Positions 16,853 to 23,708 of a DNA stretch of 29,989 nucleotides are shown one piece after another. The first letter of the stretch is position 1; each line of letters starts with the position of its first letter. A program made the translations under genes and the position numbers. A model generated the notes under the pieces. That model had not been told where the DNA came from, did no database searches, and saw only the letters and a program-made list of their open reading frames with translations. The stretch comes from Gammaproteobacteria bacterium (GTDB lineage Bacteria; Pseudomonadota; Gammaproteobacteria; SZUA-152): the NCBI GenBank assembly GCA_024762755.1, contig JANTGX010000003.1:1-29989 (forward strand), given 5' to 3'.

Positions 16853-18259
16853 ATGTTCAAGTATCTATTTGCGAAAGCTGAAGATATCCCTGCGGGCTCC
16901 GCGGCGGTCTACTTCGGCTTTTCGTCTATCGTCTGGTTTGTGATCGGGACCGGTATCGGTTCCTTTAATGCAGCAAAACTCGCGTTTCCGGATTTCGTGA
17001 CCGGTAGTGAGATTTTGTCCTTCGGCCATATGCGCCAGGTGCATGTGCTGGCGGTGATCCTGGGTTGGATCTCCATGGCATTTGCTATGGCCATGATGTA
17101 CATCACACCTGCCTTGGGTAATACCAAGTTGTGGTCGGAGAAGCTGGGCGTCTGGAATTGCCTGCTCTGGAACGTTGGGTTGTCGCTGGGCTTGTTCCTC
17201 CTCTGGCTCGGAATCACCTCGGGTCGTGAATATTCTGACCTGCCTTGGTTTATCGATCTGGTCGTCGTATTTGGTCTGCTCTTGCCTCTCGGCATCAATG
17301 TCTGGATGACCATCAAGACACGTCGTACTCAAGGTATCTATACGACGAACTGGTTTTTTGGCGCGGCCACCTTCATGGTGATCATCGTCTTCCTGGTGGG
17401 TAACGCGCCTGAGTTCTTTCAGCTGACGGGCCTCACCGAGGCGTACATGACTTGGTGGTTTGCCCATAATGTGCTGGGTCTTTGGATTACGCCGGTTGCA
17501 GCTGCCATCTCGTACTACATCGTGCCCAAGGTCACTGGCAATCCCTTGTATTCGCATCGCATCGGGCATCTTCACTTTTGGTCGGTGGTGGTCTTCTACT
17601 CGACCCCTGCGGCTCATCACTTGATGTCTGCTCCCCTGCCTGAGTGGTTGAAGTCGTTTGCATCTGTCGAGGGTGTGTTGATTTTGGTGCCAGCCATTGC
17701 CTTCGTCTCCAATCTGCTCCTCACCATGACGGGCAAGTGGCGTATGTTCGTTGAAAACATCGAGATCAAGTTCACCATCACTGGCGTCATGATGGCCATT
17801 CCGCTGAACTTGCAGGGTGGTTTTCAGCAGACACGCGCCATCAACTGGTATATCCATGGCACGGGTTGGATCGTGGCGCATGCCCATCTGGCGTTGCTCG
17901 GTTTCTCGACCTTCCTTGAGGCAGCGGCGGTTTACTACGGCCTGCAGACCCTTCTGCGCCGTAAGCTCTACTCCCTTGGTCTGGCGAACTTCCATTTCTG
18001 GATGCTCCTGATCGGCTTTAGTACCTATTGGATTTCCATGACCATTGCTGGTCTGATCCAGGGGGCGGGCAAAATCTACGAGGTTCCCTATATCGATGTG
18101 GTTATCGCCGAACACCCATATATGATCGCCCGTTGGGTCGGTGGCACCATGGTTTTCCTTGGCAACTGCGTGTGGTTGTTCAATATGTGGAAGACTGCTC
18201 GAGCTGGTACGGTGATTCCGGCGGGTCGCTTGCCGCATGAACTGGCCTACGAACGTTAA
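16853..18259 (+). CDS. ccoN: cbb3-type cytochrome c oxidase catalytic subunit I (divergent CcoN)
   Basis: CcoN holds the low-spin heme b and the heme b3-CuB site that reduces oxygen. The 468-residue protein has about 12 helices. His64 (FGHMRQVH) and His345 are the heme b ligands. His343 is the heme b3 ligand (AHAH at 342-345). His205, His255 and His256 are the CuB ligands. Tyr249, six residues before His255, aligns exactly with the His-cross-linked Tyr of C-family oxidases, and GREY at 124-127 is also conserved. It differs from canonical CcoN at Gln321, where the Pseudomonas stutzeri enzyme has Glu323 (FEGP, here LQGG). The start ATG 16853 follows GGGAGGG by five bases. It is followed by ccoO and a CcoP-like gene. 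Confidence 0.9.
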   Translation: MFKYLFAKAEDIPAGSAAVYFGFSSIVWFVIGTGIGSFNAAKLAFPDFVTGSEILSFGHMRQVHVLAVILGWISMAFAMAMMYITPALGNTKLWSEKLGVWNCLLWNVGLSLGLFLLWLGITSGREYSDLPWFIDLVVVFGLLLPLGINVWMTIKTRRTQGIYTTNWFFGAATFMVIIVFLVGNAPEFFQLTGLTEAYMTWWFAHNVLGLWITPVAAAISYYIVPKVTGNPLYSHRIGHLHFWSVVVFYSTPAAHHLMSAPLPEWLKSFASVEGVLILVPAIAFVSNLLLTMTGKWRMFVENIEIKFTITGVMMAIPLNLQGGFQQTRAINWYIHGTGWIVAHAHLALLGFSTFLEAAAVYYGLQTLLRRKLYSLGLANFHFWMLLIGFSTYWISMTIAGLIQGAGKIYEVPYIDVVIAEHPYMIARWVGGTMVFLGNCVWLFNMWKTARAGTVIPAGRLPHELAYER

Positions 18260-18299
18260 AATAAAATCATATAGAGCCTAGTTAGGGGAGGAATTAACC

Positions 18300-19250
18300 G
18301 TGGCCTTTAGAGAGTATAAAGTTGGTGCGCGCATGTTTGGTCTGGCGCTAGGCACCTCGATGTTTATAACGCTGTACATGCCGTCACTCGACATGGGTAG
18401 CGTGGCTGCTACCGCATCAGCAATGGAACGACAGCTCGGGTTTGGGCGTGTGGGTGGCTTCAGCTATGAAGACCCCTTTCTGCAGGGATGGGCCAAGCCC
18501 GTGACTGTGGATATCGACAAGGATCCGAAAACTGGAGCACCTATCGAACCGACCCGTGCCTACGTGTATGAGGCGAATGTGCCTTTTCCGAATGGTATTC
18601 GTCATCCCCGAATCTTGGGTAAGGCTTCTGAGGCCCTCAGCGAGACAAAGGGGCATGTCACAGAGGCTGATGAGAGCCATGGCGCGGTCTTTGTTGTTCG
18701 TGAGACGACACAGAACGGGGTCAGTGTTCCTTATATCGAAAATGTGACTGCCACGAAGGGGTGGGCACCTGCCGACACGATTGCAGTGTCATCGGACAGC
18801 GCGCGTTCCTATATAGGCAAAGGAAAGATCATGTTCGTGCGCGAGGGTTGCTGGTGGTGTCACACCTTGCTTCCCGAGCAGACCCAGGACTGGCAATACT
18901 TCGGTGCCCCTCCCATGTTGGGGGACTTCAATGGTGAATCACCAACCGCATTTGGTTCCGACCGAAAGGCGCCCGATCTGACGCACGTGGGATCACGCAA
19001 TTCGTCTCGCGAGTGGATGAATCTCCATTTCTTCAATCCTCGCTTGGTGCAACCGCATTCCATCATGCCCCGTTATGACTATCTGTGGGGTGATAAGGAT
19101 GCCAACGGCAAGCCCATAGACTATGACGCATGGCGTACGGCCTATAATGACTATGAGTCTGGCAAAACCGTGTATCCGCCTGAGGTACCTTTGCCTGCCG
19201 CAGATAGTGAAGCTCGCGCTTTGATCGACTTCATTATCAACCTGAAATAA
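18300..19250 (+). CDS. ccoO: cbb3-type oxidase monoheme subunit CcoO, long form
   Basis: CcoO is the membrane-anchored monoheme cytochrome of cbb3 oxidases. It has an N-terminal helix (about 11-30), one heme motif CWWCH at 184-188 in FVREGCWWCH, the conserved APDLTHVG (about 224-231) and SIMP, with Met256 as the probable axial ligand. The protein has 316 residues, whereas typical CcoO has about 200-240; the extra sequence is a region of about 100 residues (about 45-150) between the anchor and the heme domain. It is unlike anything I recognise. The start is GTG 18300 with GGGGAGGA (18285-18292) upstream. It follows ccoN by 40 bases and probably passes electrons to the heme b of CcoN. Confidence 0.88.
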   Translation: MAFREYKVGARMFGLALGTSMFITLYMPSLDMGSVAATASAMERQLGFGRVGGFSYEDPFLQGWAKPVTVDIDKDPKTGAPIEPTRAYVYEANVPFPNGIRHPRILGKASEALSETKGHVTEADESHGAVFVVRETTQNGVSVPYIENVTATKGWAPADTIAVSSDSARSYIGKGKIMFVREGCWWCHTLLPEQTQDWQYFGAPPMLGDFNGESPTAFGSDRKAPDLTHVGSRNSSREWMNLHFFNPRLVQPHSIMPRYDYLWGDKDANGKPIDYDAWRTAYNDYESGKTVYPPEVPLPAADSEARALIDFIINLK

Positions 19251-19263
19251 GGGGAGAAAGAAA

Positions 19264-19887
19264 ATGGGTTGGAGATTTGATAATCCGCTTGGTACGCTGA
19301 CCACCGATGATCAGAACGCGCGCGCCAAAAAGCTCTGGAATGAAGAGGCGCTCGGCGCAATAACGGAAGACAATAATCGTCTGCCTCAGCCGATCATTGG
19401 TTTGCTGGTTCTGACGATTGTCACCGCGTTCCTGATCACTTTTCCGCTCTGGGGCCAACGTCCCAACGCGGCGATGTTCGAACCTTACATTGAGCTCATG
19501 GATGCCCCGGAGATCCAGGGTAAGAGCGATGACGAGGCCATGGCGTTCATTGTCGCTCAGGTAAAGGCGTCCGGAAATGAATGGCTGCCCAAGCTAGAGC
19601 GTCATCCGGTTGAGATGGACGATCTTCGTCTGATTCGTGATCAAGTCATTGAGCTTAAAAATAAAGGCGTCGATCTACGCGAATACAATATAGTTGGTAA
19701 CAAAGTGGTGCTGGCCAACTTCGAGGGCAATAAACGCCCCGATGGCACAGTTGAACGCATACAGCCCTGGTGGGATAAAGGATATACGATCGATATATTC
19801 TTCATCATTTTCTTCTGTCTGGGTGTTATGATCGCTGTCAAGCGCTTGCCTGAGTATGATTGGCAGCCAACTCATGGTGATCATTGA
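19264..19887 (+). CDS. CcoP-like membrane protein without heme motif
   Basis: This 207-residue protein has a cytoplasmic N-terminus, a helix (about 44-64), a periplasmic region (about 68-172) and a second helix (about 177-195). ITEDNNRLPQPIIG before helix 1, followed by FPLWGQRP, matches the layout of the CcoP anchor (asparagine/proline-rich DNPLPRWW, then YPxxG). No CXXCH is present, so it lacks the diheme domain of CcoP. It stands where ccoP would stand, 13 bases after ccoO. I infer a structural subunit that keeps the CcoP anchor while the cytochrome c function is in separate proteins. A related protein is encoded at 27663-28151. The CcoP relation is moderately supported. Confidence 0.6.
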   Translation: MGWRFDNPLGTLTTDDQNARAKKLWNEEALGAITEDNNRLPQPIIGLLVLTIVTAFLITFPLWGQRPNAAMFEPYIELMDAPEIQGKSDDEAMAFIVAQVKASGNEWLPKLERHPVEMDDLRLIRDQVIELKNKGVDLREYNIVGNKVVLANFEGNKRPDGTVERIQPWWDKGYTIDIFFIIFFCLGVMIAVKRLPEYDWQPTHGDH

Positions 19888-19917
19888 TTGTCGCTATTTG
19901 GTAAATAGGAGATTAAT

Positions 19918-20049
19918 ATGATTGACTTGGATAACGGTCCCTTGGTTGCCCTGGGCTTGGTGTTGATAGCTCTTATCTTTCCCTTTATCTACAGTTTCTT
20001 CGTGGATAAATACGACAAGGACAAGCCGAAGCTCGACACCTACGGTTGA
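19918..20049 (+). CDS. 43-residue CcoQ-like single-helix peptide
   Basis: The ORF encodes 43 residues with one hydrophobic helix (about 7-28) and a charged C-terminal tail (VDKYDKDKPKLDTYG). AGGAGAT (19907-19913) precedes the ATG. It is the last gene before the terminator and follows the CcoP-like gene by 30 bases. In size, topology and position it is like CcoQ, the small subunit that stabilises cbb3 oxidases, but sequence similarity is too weak to use the symbol. Confidence 0.62.
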   Translation: MIDLDNGPLVALGLVLIALIFPFIYSFFVDKYDKDKPKLDTYG

Positions 20050-20066
20050 TAACGCCGTATAGATGC

Positions 20067-20102
20067 AAAAGAGCCGCACCGTTTCGGGTGTGGCTCTTTT
20101 TT
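20067..20102 (+). terminator. Intrinsic terminator after the ccoN-ccoO unit
   Basis: Bases 20067-20080 pair with 20087-20100 over 14 positions, with one G.T wobble and a six-base loop GTTTCG. The stem ends in four A/T pairs and a T run of six. It closes the transcript that begins upstream of the 89-residue protein. Confidence 0.9.
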
Positions 20103-20184
20103 GTTGAGCTGACAGAATTATCTTTTCGAATGCCTACTGATCAATCCTGACGAACCAATAAGCTTTGGAGCTGTCTTTATCCTG

Positions 20185-20487
20185 ATGCAGAGTACCTATA
20201 TCCCGGCTGTGGCCATGGCCGCTGAATCGTCACCTTTTGGGTTTGATACCAGTATCGAGGGTATGAAATCTCAAGAATTCAGTGTGGCGATATTCTTCTT
20301 CCTCATCATTGCGATCATTATTTTTACCACCTTTGTTTTCATGTTTATGTTGAAAGGTAGGGGCAAGAAGTCGAAGGAGGGAGGGTTGAAACGGGGTGAG
20401 AAACTGCTGTTTGCATGGATTCTGTTTGGCATTCTTGTCGCGATAGCTTTTGGTGCAGCACAAATGTTGCATGGTTATCTGTTCTAG
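20185..20487 (+). CDS. Hypothetical two-helix membrane protein (100 aa)
   Basis: This 100-residue protein has an unrecognised N-terminus (about 1-30), a strongly hydrophobic helix (about 33-56, FFFLIIAIIIFTTFVFMFML), a basic loop (KGRGKKSKEGGLKRGEK) and a second helix (about 74-95). The fold is reminiscent of the two-helix anchor of cytochrome oxidase subunit II, but no CuA ligands are present. The ribosome site for ATG 20185 is poor; an internal ATG at 20215 is a possible alternative. It opens a compact seven-gene operon whose gaps are 0-20 bases or overlaps. Function is unknown; position suggests an accessory or assembly role for the oxidase. Confidence 0.72.
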   Translation: MQSTYIPAVAMAAESSPFGFDTSIEGMKSQEFSVAIFFFLIIAIIIFTTFVFMFMLKGRGKKSKEGGLKRGEKLLFAWILFGILVAIAFGAAQMLHGYLF

Positions 20488-20496
20488 GAGGTTGTT

Positions 20497-20766
20497 ATGT
20501 CTGAATACCTAAATTCTTTGGAAGACGGCTGGACTATATATCTGTGGCTGGTCGCAGGTGCAGGAATCGTTATAGCGGCCATATTTGCCGTACGTTGGGC
20601 GGCTCATAACGACCAGTTCGATGAGGACATCAAATACGTTGTCTTTGATGAAAACGATCGGGAGAAGATGACTCCGGATGAATTCAAAAAAGCCATGGAA
20701 GTGAATAAGGAGCAAGAGAAACTCCGCGAGGAATATCTCAAACGGGAGGCGGCAGGTCATTCCTGA
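20497..20766 (+). CDS. CcoS-like assembly protein (89 aa)
   Basis: The protein has a single helix (about 13-33) followed by RWAAHNDQFDEDIKYVVFDEND. That agrees with the CcoS pattern in which a helix is followed by QFDD(L/E) and a short stretch ending in an acidic pair (FixS/CcoS, required to assemble cbb3 oxidase, probably for copper or heme insertion). The tail (about 60-89) is longer and charged than in typical CcoS. AGGAGG (20486-20491) gives an excellent ribosome site. It is second in the operon and follows the two-helix protein by 9 bases. The family assignment is moderately supported. Confidence 0.58.
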   Translation: MSEYLNSLEDGWTIYLWLVAGAGIVIAAIFAVRWAAHNDQFDEDIKYVVFDENDREKMTPDEFKKAMEVNKEQEKLREEYLKREAAGHS

Positions 20767-20786
20767 TCAAGTGGCAGTGCTGAAAC

Positions 20787-21275
20787 ATGCGTAAGGGTGA
20801 AAAAGGTATCTTGATAGGTATCGGTATCTTTTCAGTGGTCATGATGGCTTATCAGGCCATGAAGATGGCTGGGGAAAAGGAGAAAGATCCCGGTATTCCT
20901 TTCTATAGTACGGCTCCCACGGAGCTGCAGCGTCGAGCATCCACCTTATATCGAGAATATAACTGTCGCGACTGCCATGTCATTTGGGGGACTCGGAATA
21001 TTATGCAGGCCGTACCTGCCCCCTCACTCGATGGCATTGGTTCTTTGCGCACAGAAGAATGGATCTACGACTATCTCTCCGCAAAAGATCCACAGTCGAT
21101 AATTCCTTCCCGACTAAAGCCACGTTTCAGGATGCCCTCATTCGCCAATATTCCCGAGGAGGATCGGCGTCTTCTGGCCAAGTATTTCTCCAGCCTGAAG
21201 GTCGAGGACTGGTACCTAAAAGAGGTACAGGATAACGAGTACGAAAAGCTAACCGGAAAGGATGCGGCACAGTGA
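20787..21275 (+). CDS. Membrane-anchored monoheme cytochrome c
   Basis: This 162-residue protein has a short Lys-rich N-terminus, a helix (about 7-24), then a periplasmic cytochrome c domain with heme motif CRDCH at 60-64. SLDGIGSLRTEEW (about 78-90) matches the other anchored cytochrome at 13797, and RMPSF supplies a plausible axial Met. It overlaps the following gene by four bases (GTGA), so translation is coupled. With the cytochrome c4-like protein and the other anchored cytochrome it gives separate heme proteins in a locus where the CcoP-like protein has no heme. Confidence 0.87.
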   Translation: MRKGEKGILIGIGIFSVVMMAYQAMKMAGEKEKDPGIPFYSTAPTELQRRASTLYREYNCRDCHVIWGTRNIMQAVPAPSLDGIGSLRTEEWIYDYLSAKDPQSIIPSRLKPRFRMPSFANIPEEDRRLLAKYFSSLKVEDWYLKEVQDNEYEKLTGKDAAQ

Positions 21276-21778
21276 GGCCAAGCATTCGACCTTTTCCGTT
21301 TCTGCTGGCCATCCTTGTTGGTTGTGCGGTCAATTATCTAGGGGACTGGATATTGGGTCAGCGCATCGAGGTATTCTATGGCCTCCAGACCTTTAATTTC
21401 ATCTGGTTTCTTCAGTTGTTCGTTCTCCCTTTGCTGGTAGGAATTTCCGTCTCTTTCATCTATGGGCTCGGAGGAAAGTGGATTGCCTTGCTACCGCCTT
21501 TGATTGTGCGCTTTGCTGCTTATTATGAGACGCGTGACCTCATTGGAATTCCGGATGGTACGGCGCTCATGCCCATGGGCTGGTGGGGTTTTTTTGTCAT
21601 CGTCGCCATGGAGGTCTCCATGATCGGAGGCATCATTGGCGAGATTGCGATCAAGCGCATCTATGGCCGTAGTGATCCCGAAGCCGGTGGCGCCATAGAG
21701 CTGCCATCGAATGTTGTTGAAAGCAATGTTTTCGAACACGGCGGCGACGCTGAGTCGAGCAAGAGTAAAGAGGTTTAA
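21272..21778 (+). CDS. Hypothetical four-helix membrane protein (168 aa)
   Basis: This 168-residue protein has four hydrophobic segments (about 8-28, 42-62, 68-82 and 102-126) and a soluble C-terminal tail (about 130-168) rich in Ser, Glu and Asp. I do not recognise the family. The GTG start overlaps the stop of the cytochrome c gene. It sits mid-operon, three bases before the SUMF1-like gene. Its operonic place makes an oxidase-associated role likely; nothing in the sequence points to a reaction. Confidence 0.8.
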   Translation: MRPSIRPFPFLLAILVGCAVNYLGDWILGQRIEVFYGLQTFNFIWFLQLFVLPLLVGISVSFIYGLGGKWIALLPPLIVRFAAYYETRDLIGIPDGTALMPMGWWGFFVIVAMEVSMIGGIIGEIAIKRIYGRSDPEAGGAIELPSNVVESNVFEHGGDAESSKSKEV

Positions 21779-21781
21779 TTT

Positions 21782-22912
21782 TTGCCCAAGCATTCGCAAC
21801 GGGCCGGTAGGCAGAAGACCCTGACGGCGCAGGAAAGGCGTATGCGGCAGCGGTTTCTGGCTGCCACCGTCATTACCTGCATATCTCTAGCGATGATCGC
21901 CGGTGCCCTGCATGTAGTACAACTTGGTGCCAATCGCATGGACGACATGCGTGATCGAGCAAGTTATGACCTTTCTGAAATGGAGTCCAAGTTGCGTGCG
22001 GCGGGAGAAGATATCGTTCTGCATAGAGCGCACGAAGAACGAGTGCGTGCACAAACGACCTATGCATGGAACGAGCTGCAGGCGCTATTGAGCGAAGGGG
22101 AGTGGACTATGCTTGCCGAAACGGTGCATATACCCGCCGGTCCTTTCCTCATGGGAACTGACTCTCCCCGTGCCGACGCCCAGGACAGGCCCCAACATCT
22201 GGCCGAGACAACGGATTTCTGGATCGACAGATATCCGGTCACCAACGCGGAATACGCCCGTTTCATTATCAGTTCTCAGCATCGTCCTCCGTTAGACTGG
22301 AAAGATGGAAAGATCCCTGAAGGAAAACTGCTCCATCCCGTGACCATGGTCTCCTGGTATGACGCGCAAGCCTATTGTCGCTGGGAGTCGAAACGTTTGC
22401 CCAGTGAGACGGAATGGGAAAAGGCAGCGCGGGGCACCGATGGCCGTCGCTGGCCCTGGGGAGATCAGATGGATCCTGCACGGCTAAATACCTATTACAA
22501 TGTGGGATCGACCACGCGAGTCGATCGCTATCCTGAAGGCGTCAGTCCCTATGGGGTCTTCGACATGGCAGGAAACGTGAGTGAATGGACGTCCTCTGAC
22601 TTTGCTCCATATGAGGGCAGCAACGCCTCTTCTGACCTCTTCAAGCCGAAGATGGCCAAGGAGTCCGAATCAGCGGCCGATAGGTCTCGCCAACTGGCGG
22701 ACTTGGTCGAGGTCGTTGGGACCTACAAAGTGCGTCGTGGTGGTTCTTGGAAGAGCGACCCCTTTTCCACGGCGACTTATCATCGGAATTATTCGTTACC
22801 GCACTACGCATCCGATTTCTTCGGTTTTCGATGCGCCACAGCGGAACGCGATGCCGCAATGCCGACCGCGGAATCAAGCGATAAGCCAAAACCGGCAGTG
22901 GATAAAAAATGA
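21782..22912 (+). CDS. Membrane-anchored SUMF1/FGE-like protein lacking catalytic cysteines
   Basis: This 376-residue protein has an N-terminal cytoplasmic tail, one helix (about 26-47), a helical or coiled-coil linker (about 55-108) and a SUMF1 (formylglycine-generating enzyme type) domain at about 113-353. Domain landmarks are IPAGPFLMGTD, the TNAEYARF block, RLPSETEWEKAARG (about 205-218), GNVSEWT and the end FGFRCA. In active FGE two cysteines follow GGSFL; here the same stretch is RRGGSWKSDPFST with Ser325 and Thr330 in their place. It is therefore probably not a formylglycine generator. Similar SUMF1 proteins such as NirV occur beside metalloenzymes. The start is TTG 21782 with AAGAGG upstream. 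The stop overlaps the next gene. Confidence 0.85.
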   Translation: MPKHSQRAGRQKTLTAQERRMRQRFLAATVITCISLAMIAGALHVVQLGANRMDDMRDRASYDLSEMESKLRAAGEDIVLHRAHEERVRAQTTYAWNELQALLSEGEWTMLAETVHIPAGPFLMGTDSPRADAQDRPQHLAETTDFWIDRYPVTNAEYARFIISSQHRPPLDWKDGKIPEGKLLHPVTMVSWYDAQAYCRWESKRLPSETEWEKAARGTDGRRWPWGDQMDPARLNTYYNVGSTTRVDRYPEGVSPYGVFDMAGNVSEWTSSDFAPYEGSNASSDLFKPKMAKESESAADRSRQLADLVEVVGTYKVRRGGSWKSDPFSTATYHRNYSLPHYASDFFGFRCATAERDAAMPTAESSDKPKPAVDKK

Positions 22913-23148
22913 TATCGAGAATTGACCCTGTCACATGGCTGCGTTGCGCGATAGCGTTGCTCGGTGTTTCTATGTCACCCGCATATGCGGTGGACAGTTA
23001 CCGTTATGCCCATGTCACCATTGAGACGCCCTGGCTGATCTTTATTTTCTTACTGGTATTGATTTTGTTGCCGTTTCTCGTCATGGCGATCCTGTATTGG
23101 AAGAATGCCTTTCGCAAGGACCTGGAGGACGATGAGCATGGCCGCTGA
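22909..23148 (+). CDS. Small membrane protein with cleavable-type signal (79 aa)
   Basis: This 79-residue protein has a hydrophobic N-terminus ending SPAYA, consistent with a signal peptide cleaved near residue 27. A periplasmic stretch (VDSYRYAHVTIETPW) follows, then a strong helix (about 42-64) and a charged C-terminus (FRKDLEDDEHGR). I do not recognise the family. ATG 22909 overlaps the SUMF1 gene stop (ATGA), so translation is coupled. It precedes a second small membrane protein that overlaps it. Confidence 0.78.
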   Translation: MISRIDPVTWLRCAIALLGVSMSPAYAVDSYRYAHVTIETPWLIFIFLLVLILLPFLVMAILYWKNAFRKDLEDDEHGR

Positions 23149-23500
23149 CATCTTGCGGCGGCTGTGTCTCGTCACGCTCCTGTTCTCTACGATGATTGCC
23201 TTGCCCGCGGTAGCCGAACAGCGCAGTGGCGGCACGGGAGTCGAGGTGATGCAGGCTTTTTCCGATGCCGAGGCGCAGAAGAATGCGGCTGACGACATTG
23301 ATGATCAGACCAAGCGCATCGTCATGTTCGTCATGGGTGTCCCGCTCCTTTTGTTGCTCATTGCCACCGCCGCGTTCGGGGTTGCCATGGGCGTGTACGA
23401 TAAGCCGGTATTCGTGCCCCACCTGGTCTGCGCGGGTTTGAGCCTTACCCTGGCTGCGGCCCATGCGGTGGTTGGTCTGGTCTGGTTCTATCCATTCTGA
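23138..23500 (+). CDS. Hypothetical exported membrane protein (120 aa)
   Basis: This 120-residue protein has a signal peptide (about 1-25, ending LPAVAEQ), a charged soluble stretch (about 27-55) and two hydrophobic helices (about 58-78 and 84-118). The last helical region contains His and Cys (PHLVCAG) and a second His (AAAHAVVG), possible metal or heme ligands but not proven. I chose ATG 23138 because GGAGG (23124-23128) lies 9 bases upstream; ATG 23132 (MSMAAD) is an alternative at 3 bases. It overlaps the previous gene and is last in the operon. Confidence 0.75.
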   Translation: MAADILRRLCLVTLLFSTMIALPAVAEQRSGGTGVEVMQAFSDAEAQKNAADDIDDQTKRIVMFVMGVPLLLLLIATAAFGVAMGVYDKPVFVPHLVCAGLSLTLAAAHAVVGLVWFYPF

Positions 23501-23503
23501 GTT

Positions 23504-23520
23504 TGCGGCTTCCTGCCGCA
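23504..23520 (+). terminator. Weak hairpin after the accessory operon
   Basis: TGCGGC (23504-23509) pairs with GCCGCA (23515-23520), with a five-base loop, starting four bases after the stop codon. It is followed by GGTTTGTC, not a proper T run. It probably ends the operon weakly. Confidence 0.4.
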
Positions 23521-23708
23521 GGTTTGTCACCCAATACGCCCTAGTGTGGTCTATGCGCAAAAGTTTTGTGACTTGAGGGATGCAGTGAGCAGGTGCAGAA
23601 CAAGGCGGATAATCGCTGGAATGGGGGCACTATCTTGAATCTGCCCACGCAGAAATGCGCCTTCTCACGAAGCGAGCAGTGACATAACTTCCCGCATGGA
23701 CCACTAGT

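Noticed and set aside
16865..18238. 457-residue antisense ORF opposite ccoN
   Set aside because: ccoN has all its ligand residues in the forward frame; the reverse frame shows no domain and starts at no plausible ribosome site.
16853..18259. CcoN as a nitric oxide reductase
   Set aside because: The C-family Tyr that is cross-linked to a CuB His is present at the exact position (Tyr249), which favours oxygen reduction.
21782..22912. Active formylglycine-generating enzyme
   Set aside because: The two cysteines needed for catalysis and copper binding are Ser and Thr here, so no sulfatase activation is claimed.
23521..23708. Decayed gene or mobile element remnant before the spermidine-synthase-like gene
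   Set aside because: Only short translated fragments with stops are visible and no terminal repeats were found, so no identity can be supported.
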